Assembly (NCBI RefSeq): GCF_034929435.1 | Contig: NZ_JAYFUM010000023.1 | Location: 62,001-126,000, forward strand | DNA length: 64,000 nucleotides | From: Arcicella rigui | GTDB taxonomy: Bacteria; Bacteroidota; Bacteroidia; Cytophagales; Spirosomataceae | Direction of reading: 5' to 3' | Shown here: one piece after another, positions 60,254 to 64,000 of the stretch | Position numbering within the stretch: position 1 is the first letter of the stretch | How the letters are laid out: every line of letters starts with the position of its first letter | Position numbers and translations under genes: made by a program | The notes under the pieces: model-generated | The model's input: only the letters and a program-made list of their open reading frames with translations | Databases searched by the model: none | Told to the model about the DNA's origin: nothing

Positions 60254-60802
60254 ATGTCCTATTGCCAATACATCCCCACAATGGCAGAGCCAAGTAAAAG
60301 CCTGCACAAAAATTACCACGATAATCATTATGGTTTTCCGATACACGACGACAACGAGCTGTTTGGAAGATTGATTTTAGAAATCAACCAAGCAGGCTTG
60401 AGCTGGGAAACAATCTTGAAAAAAGAAAGTACTTTTCGAAAAGCCTACGACGATTTTAATATTGAAATAGTAGCGTCATATACCGAAGCCGACCGTGAAA
60501 GACTATTGAGTGATGCTGGAATTATTCGGAATAAATTAAAAGTAAATGCGGCTATCGAAAACGCAAAGACCATCTTAATACTTCAAAAAGAATTTGGTTC
60601 ATTTGAAAAATGGCTGGAGCATCATCATCCCAAAAGTAGAGAAGAATGGGTAAAAGTATTCAAGAAGACGTTCAAATTTACAGGTGGCGAAATCGTCAAC
60701 GAATTTTTGATGAGTATTGGTTATTTAAAAGGAGCTCATGCAGAAGATTGTCCAATTCATCAAAATGTAGTAGCCCAAAATCCGATGTGGATGAGACAAT
60801 AA
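60254..60802 (+). CDS. tag: DNA-3-methyladenine glycosylase I
   Basis: A 182-residue Tag-type glycosylase that removes 3-methyladenine from alkylated DNA. The family signature is seen in HYGFPIHDDNELFGRLILEI, QAGLSWETILKKE, IIRNKLKVNAAIENA and FTGGEIVNEFLMSIGYLKGA. Zinc-binding Cys4 and the C-terminal His/Cys in GAHAEDCPIH are present. Likely a single-gene unit, with a terminator 109 bp downstream. Confidence 0.95.
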   Translation: MSYCQYIPTMAEPSKSLHKNYHDNHYGFPIHDDNELFGRLILEINQAGLSWETILKKESTFRKAYDDFNIEIVASYTEADRERLLSDAGIIRNKLKVNAAIENAKTILILQKEFGSFEKWLEHHHPKSREEWVKVFKKTFKFTGGEIVNEFLMSIGYLKGAHAEDCPIHQNVVAQNPMWMRQ

Positions 60803-60910
60803 ATAATGAGTGCTGAATTGTGAGTATTGAATTGTGAATATAAAATTCTGATTTTCAAATTATTACAATTTTATATTATAAAGTAATTCTGCCTGATTAC
60901 TTAAATAATA

Positions 60911-60945
60911 AGAGGTCGAATCTGAGTGTTCGACCTCTCTTTTTT
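60911..60945 (+). terminator. Rho-independent terminator after tag
   Basis: AGAGGTCGAA (60911-60920), loop TCTGAGTG and TTCGACCTCT (60929-60938) followed by CTTTTTT. It lies between the convergent tag and aldo/keto reductase genes, touching the latter's stop codon. Confidence 0.93.
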
Positions 60946-61963
60946 AATTTCTATAAGCACTCTGTCTATCCACCATCCATCCCGGATATTGTAAAGGCAA
61001 TGGACTTACTTCGTTGATTTTGGCTAAGTCTTCGGCTGTTAATTGAATTTCGATAGAACGAAGATTGTCGTTCAACTGTGCAACGGTTTTTGCTCCAATA
61101 ATGGTACTTGTAACGCCATTTTGCTGTCTGACCCACGCCAAAGCTACTTGGGCAACCGTGGCATTATGGTTGGTAGCGATGCTACTTAAAACCTCTACTA
61201 AATCATAAGCTTTTTCTTTGTCGATAGGAGGGAAGTCGAAATTTACTCTTCTCGAACCTGTTGCTGCTTGTTCACGAGTATATTTTCCACTTAAAAAACC
61301 ACCTGCCAAAGGACTCCACGGAAATATCGACAATTTATGATGCTCTGCCATCGGTACAAGTTCATGTTCAATGTCACGGCTTACGGCTGAATAATAATAC
61401 TGTAAGCCAATAAATTGATGATAACCATTGTATTTAGCAAAAGTTTGTGCCTCAGCAACCATCCAAGCAGGCCAGTTACAAATGGCAATGTAGCGTACTT
61501 TTCCAGTGTTTACAATGTCGTTCAAAGTACGCACAATTTGCTCGATGGATGTTTTTGGGTCAACGCCATGCACGTACAAAATATCAATATAATCCATTTG
61601 TAAACGCTTCAAACTTGCGTCAACCGAATTAAAAATGTGGTATCTTGAAAGTCCAGTACTGTTTGGATGTTCGTCCATTTTAGCCAAAACTTTAGTGGCA
61701 ATCACCACTCTGTCACGCTGAATATTCAAATCTTTCAAAGCTTGTCCCAACAATTGTTCAGATTGTCCAAAAGAATAAATATTGGCAGTGTCGATAAAAT
61801 TAATGCCTGCTTCTACGGCTACTTTTATCAATTCGTTTACTTCTTGCTGTTGTAATTTGCCGATATTTTCCCAAATTCCTGCATTTTGTCCGCCGAAAGT
61901 CATTGTTCCCAAACAAAGTTCCGAAACCAATAAACCCGTTTCGCCTACATAATTATACTTCAT
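60944..61963 (-). CDS. Aldo/keto reductase
   Basis: A 339-residue NADPH-dependent oxidoreductase. The catalytic tetrad is present: Asp in INFIDTANIYSFGQSEQLLG (with Tyr of the same segment), Lys in VVIATKVL and His in LYVHGVDPKTS. GLQYYYSAVSRDIEHELVPM and FPWSPLAGGFLSGKY fit the YajO/Tas-like AKR subfamily. It could reduce sugar or lipid-derived aldehydes. Regulated possibly by the AraC-type gene behind it (62082), which runs in the same direction. Confidence 0.93.
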   Translation of the reverse strand: MKYNYVGETGLLVSELCLGTMTFGGQNAGIWENIGKLQQQEVNELIKVAVEAGINFIDTANIYSFGQSEQLLGQALKDLNIQRDRVVIATKVLAKMDEHPNSTGLSRYHIFNSVDASLKRLQMDYIDILYVHGVDPKTSIEQIVRTLNDIVNTGKVRYIAICNWPAWMVAEAQTFAKYNGYHQFIGLQYYYSAVSRDIEHELVPMAEHHKLSIFPWSPLAGGFLSGKYTREQAATGSRRVNFDFPPIDKEKAYDLVEVLSSIATNHNATVAQVALAWVRQQNGVTSTIIGAKTVAQLNDNLRSIEIQLTAEDLAKINEVSPLPLQYPGWMVDRQSAYRN

Positions 61964-62081
61964 AGTTCTTGATTATTTTTGAATGTTTATGAATATGTTT
62001 TCTTTTGCAAAGTTCCCTATAAATACTCATCCAGTAATAGCCCAGAAGAAACAGGAAATATAAAAAATCAAACAATGGTAT

Positions 62082-62981
62082 TTAGTTGCGAAATACCTTT
62101 GGCGTGATTTGAGTAGAATGTCTAAAGAAGGAAGTAAAATGCGAAGGGTCTTCAAAACCCAAACAAAAACCGATTTCTGCAATGTTCCAATCGGTATGTT
62201 TCAATAAAGTTTTTGATTCTTGTAAAATCCTTTCTGCAATTAATTGAGAAGTAGTTTTTCCCGTAACGTTTTTCAAAGCTCTGTTTAAATGATTGATATG
62301 TACAGAAAGATGCGTAGCAAAGTCAACTGGGTTTCGTAGTTTCATCGTTTGAAAGGGCGATTCAATCGGAAATTGTCGTTCTAATAATTCAATAAAAAGA
62401 GAAGTAATACGATTGTTCGCTGAGTGGTTTTGCGAAGAAACTATCGTTTCGTTGGGTTTCAAACGCATGGCTTTGTGAATGAGTTGTTGTACCAAAGCAC
62501 GGAGTAAATCATACTTATAGACGTACTCGACATTGATTTCAGTCAGCATTTGCTCGAAAATATGGCTAAATTCTGCAATATTCTCCTTTTCTAACTCATA
62601 AATTGGAAAAGAACCGACTTTGAAAATAGGATATTCTTTGATATTGGGAATTTGTTGAAGAAAAGATTCGGTAAAAACACAAAAGTATCCCGACTGCTTT
62701 TCGCCGACTCTTTCTAATTTGTAGGGAATCATCGGGTTGGCAAAAGAAATACCAGCTTCCTGTACTTCTACAATTTTATCGGCATAATGATAATGGTTTT
62801 TACCAATGACGAGCGAAATTTTATAATAATCCTTCCGACTGTAGGGAATCGGTTTTTGCGAATTTCCGATAAAATCTTCTACCCGAAAAACATTAAAATG
62901 TCCGATGTCATTTTTAAGGTTTTCGGGTACAAAGTTTAAACGATTTTTATATAAATCTTCTAAAGTATGAATTTGTTCCAT
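62082..62981 (-). CDS. AraC family transcriptional regulator
   Basis: A 299-residue protein. The N-terminal half (KPIPYSRKDYYKISLVIGKN, IVEVQEAGISFANPMIPYKL) is a cupin-like sensor found in Bacteroidota. The C-terminal 100 residues are the AraC DNA-binding domain (HLSVHINHLNRALKNVTGKT, TDWNIAEIGFCLGFEDPSHF, TSFFRHSTQITPKVFRN). The gene lies 118 bp before the aldo/keto reductase gene in the direction of transcription, and this class often controls an adjacent reductase. Confidence 0.92.
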   Translation of the reverse strand: MEQIHTLEDLYKNRLNFVPENLKNDIGHFNVFRVEDFIGNSQKPIPYSRKDYYKISLVIGKNHYHYADKIVEVQEAGISFANPMIPYKLERVGEKQSGYFCVFTESFLQQIPNIKEYPIFKVGSFPIYELEKENIAEFSHIFEQMLTEINVEYVYKYDLLRALVQQLIHKAMRLKPNETIVSSQNHSANNRITSLFIELLERQFPIESPFQTMKLRNPVDFATHLSVHINHLNRALKNVTGKTTSQLIAERILQESKTLLKHTDWNIAEIGFCLGFEDPSHFTSFFRHSTQITPKVFRN

Positions 62982-63140
62982 CTTGCATAATTATAAAAAT
63001 CAAACATCATTATACAAGAAACTGTTTCAATTAGAGGGAATTTTATTAGAGAAATACGAAGGATTTTTTGGCTGAGAAAACGATACTTAAATGAGTATCT
63101 TCACTAATCCAAGTAAAAATTAGTGAAGATGTTAGACTAC

Positions 63141-64000
63141 TTAGGCTAAAATTTTATTTCTATCTTGCCAAAAAAGTAAGAAGGAAACTGCTATTAATAC
63201 GATTAAAGCTTGGTTTGAATAAGCCATGCTTTTGCTGATGAGGTCGCTAATAATATTTCCTTTTTGTGAATATCTTTCCAACATCCAAGCAAAGGCGGCA
63301 ATACTTGCTAAAATGACACAAGTATTTCTGAAAATAGTATAATAGGCTGTTCGGCTGAGAAGTATTAACCACGGAATGCACATTAAAATAATCCATAATT
63401 GCATGACTTCTATCCCCAAATTAAAACCTAAAATACTTAATATAATACTTTGATTATCAAGGTTTAAATCAATCAAAGTATTGGCAAAAGCAAGCCCGTG
63501 AATGAGTCCGAAACCTAAAGAAATAAACATTTCTTTTCCTGCAAAAATTGGACGAATAGCATGAACAGCCGAAACTAAAATTGAGAAGGCAATCAGAATT
63601 TCAATCCATTTGCTTGGCAAAACTACCCAAGCCATAGCCCCCATCAAAAGCGTTAGCGAATGTCCAAGCGTAAAAGCTGAAACAATTTTTACAATTTGTA
63701 CCAAACTCAGGCGAAATGAACGAGGTGTTCCCCATCTTTTCTTTGAAAAACTCAACGGAATCGGTAACAACAAAACCAATAAAAACATTAAATGGTCGAT
63801 ACCTTCTTTGATATGTTCTTCGCCCAAAGCAAACATTCCTGTAAAACCTTTCCAGAAATTCCCTTCTGCCAAATTGATTGTTAATGGATAAATAAGCGTC
63901 GTTTTTGTATCAACTCTAATTACGCCTATTTCAGTAGGTTCTGTGTGTGCTTTGCCAGCCGCCCAGTCGCTTCGTAATAAAACCAAAGCACTATGCGTAA
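63141..64000 (-). CDS. HupE/UreJ family membrane protein, N-terminus beyond the window
   Basis: The frame stays open to the right edge, so the gene is partial; about 285 C-terminal residues are visible. The HupE/UreJ core is recognised in GMFALGEEHIKEGIDHLMFL (the His/Glu/Asp-rich metal segment), FTLGHSLTLLMG, SAVHAIRPIFAGKEMFISLG and FGLIHGLAFANTL. Six to seven hydrophobic segments follow. Bacteroidota members carry a periplasmic N-terminal part, probably the missing region. Nickel or cobalt transport is the family function. Confidence 0.88.
   Translation of the reverse strand, partial: THSALVLLRSDWAAGKAHTEPTEIGVIRVDTKTTLIYPLTINLAEGNFWKGFTGMFALGEEHIKEGIDHLMFLLVLLLPIPLSFSKKRWGTPRSFRLSLVQIVKIVSAFTLGHSLTLLMGAMAWVVLPSKWIEILIAFSILVSAVHAIRPIFAGKEMFISLGFGLIHGLAFANTLIDLNLDNQSIILSILGFNLGIEVMQLWIILMCIPWLILLSRTAYYTIFRNTCVILASIAAFAWMLERYSQKGNIISDLISKSMAYSNQALIVLIAVSFLLFWQDRNKILA

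Noticed and set aside
1..64000. tRNA or rRNA genes
   Set aside because: I recognised no tRNA or rRNA conserved segments on either strand, but a covariance-model scan would be needed to exclude them.

Overview
The window looks like part of a plasmid or secondary replicon of a low-GC member of the Bacteroidota, probably Cytophagales (Emticicia/Flectobacillus/Runella-like). Supporting signs are the protein families (GH43, GH67, Gfo/Idh/MocA with RRxFLK leaders, propeller-type sensor kinases, DUF4965, DUF6268, DUF2141, SbtA), promoters of the TTTG-N19/21-TAnnTTTG type, and the general absence of strong Shine-Dalgarno sequences. The genus is a guess; the phylum is not. The replicon core is at 24.0-28.3 kb: parA, parB, four parS-like palindromes, four 16-bp iterons spaced 21-22 bp, and a Rep_3 initiator gene.

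Layout. 0-2.4 kb: edge of a PhyH gene, an AraC regulator and a glycerate kinase. 2.5-7.1 kb: an accessory island bounded by a 19-bp inverted repeat, holding an Rpn-type nuclease, two orphan genes, several hairpin repeats and a fused AAA-ATPase/DUF4435 protein resembling a merged PARIS defence protein. 7.1-7.4 kb: a perfect hairpin and five 42-bp tandem repeats. 7.6-18.8 kb: a leftward glucuronoxylan/aldouronate cluster (MFS transporter, GH43, SDR, GH67 alpha-glucuronidase, UxuA, three Gfo/Idh/MocA proteins), with large composite palindromes in its intergenic gaps and a divergent LacI gene whose probable operator is visible. 20.2-24.0 kb: GMC oxidoreductase, its small subunit and a GntP permease.

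28.4-42.2 kb: Dabb protein, DUF4965 protein, a split hybrid two-component system, a LytTR remnant, a LysR gene divergent from isocitrate dehydrogenase, then DUF6671, Sua5 and an SbtA-like bicarbonate transporter, and a Crp regulator. 42.4-46 kb: lipoproteins, a repeat element and an AAA_14/DUF4143 ATPase gene preceded by a 27-bp perfect inverted repeat. 46-52.7 kb: a MarR-controlled DevBCA/TolC-like export operon. 53.3-54.3 kb: a gene graveyard with an IS5-like remnant, two nearly identical 200-bp hairpin elements and decayed 5' ends of genes that are still intact at 43-45 kb. 54.5-64 kb: chromosome-like metabolic genes (TIM-barrel isomerase, PQQ dehydrogenase, esterase, AraC regulators, Tag glycosylase, aldo/keto reductase, HupE).

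The genes suggest a catabolic replicon: plant-polysaccharide side-chain release and uronate metabolism next to the replication module. The most unusual structures are the family of multi-hairpin elements, one copy of which interrupts an ATPase gene remnant, and the repeat-bounded island with the PARIS-like gene. Functions given for the hypothetical genes and repeats are inferences unless stated otherwise.
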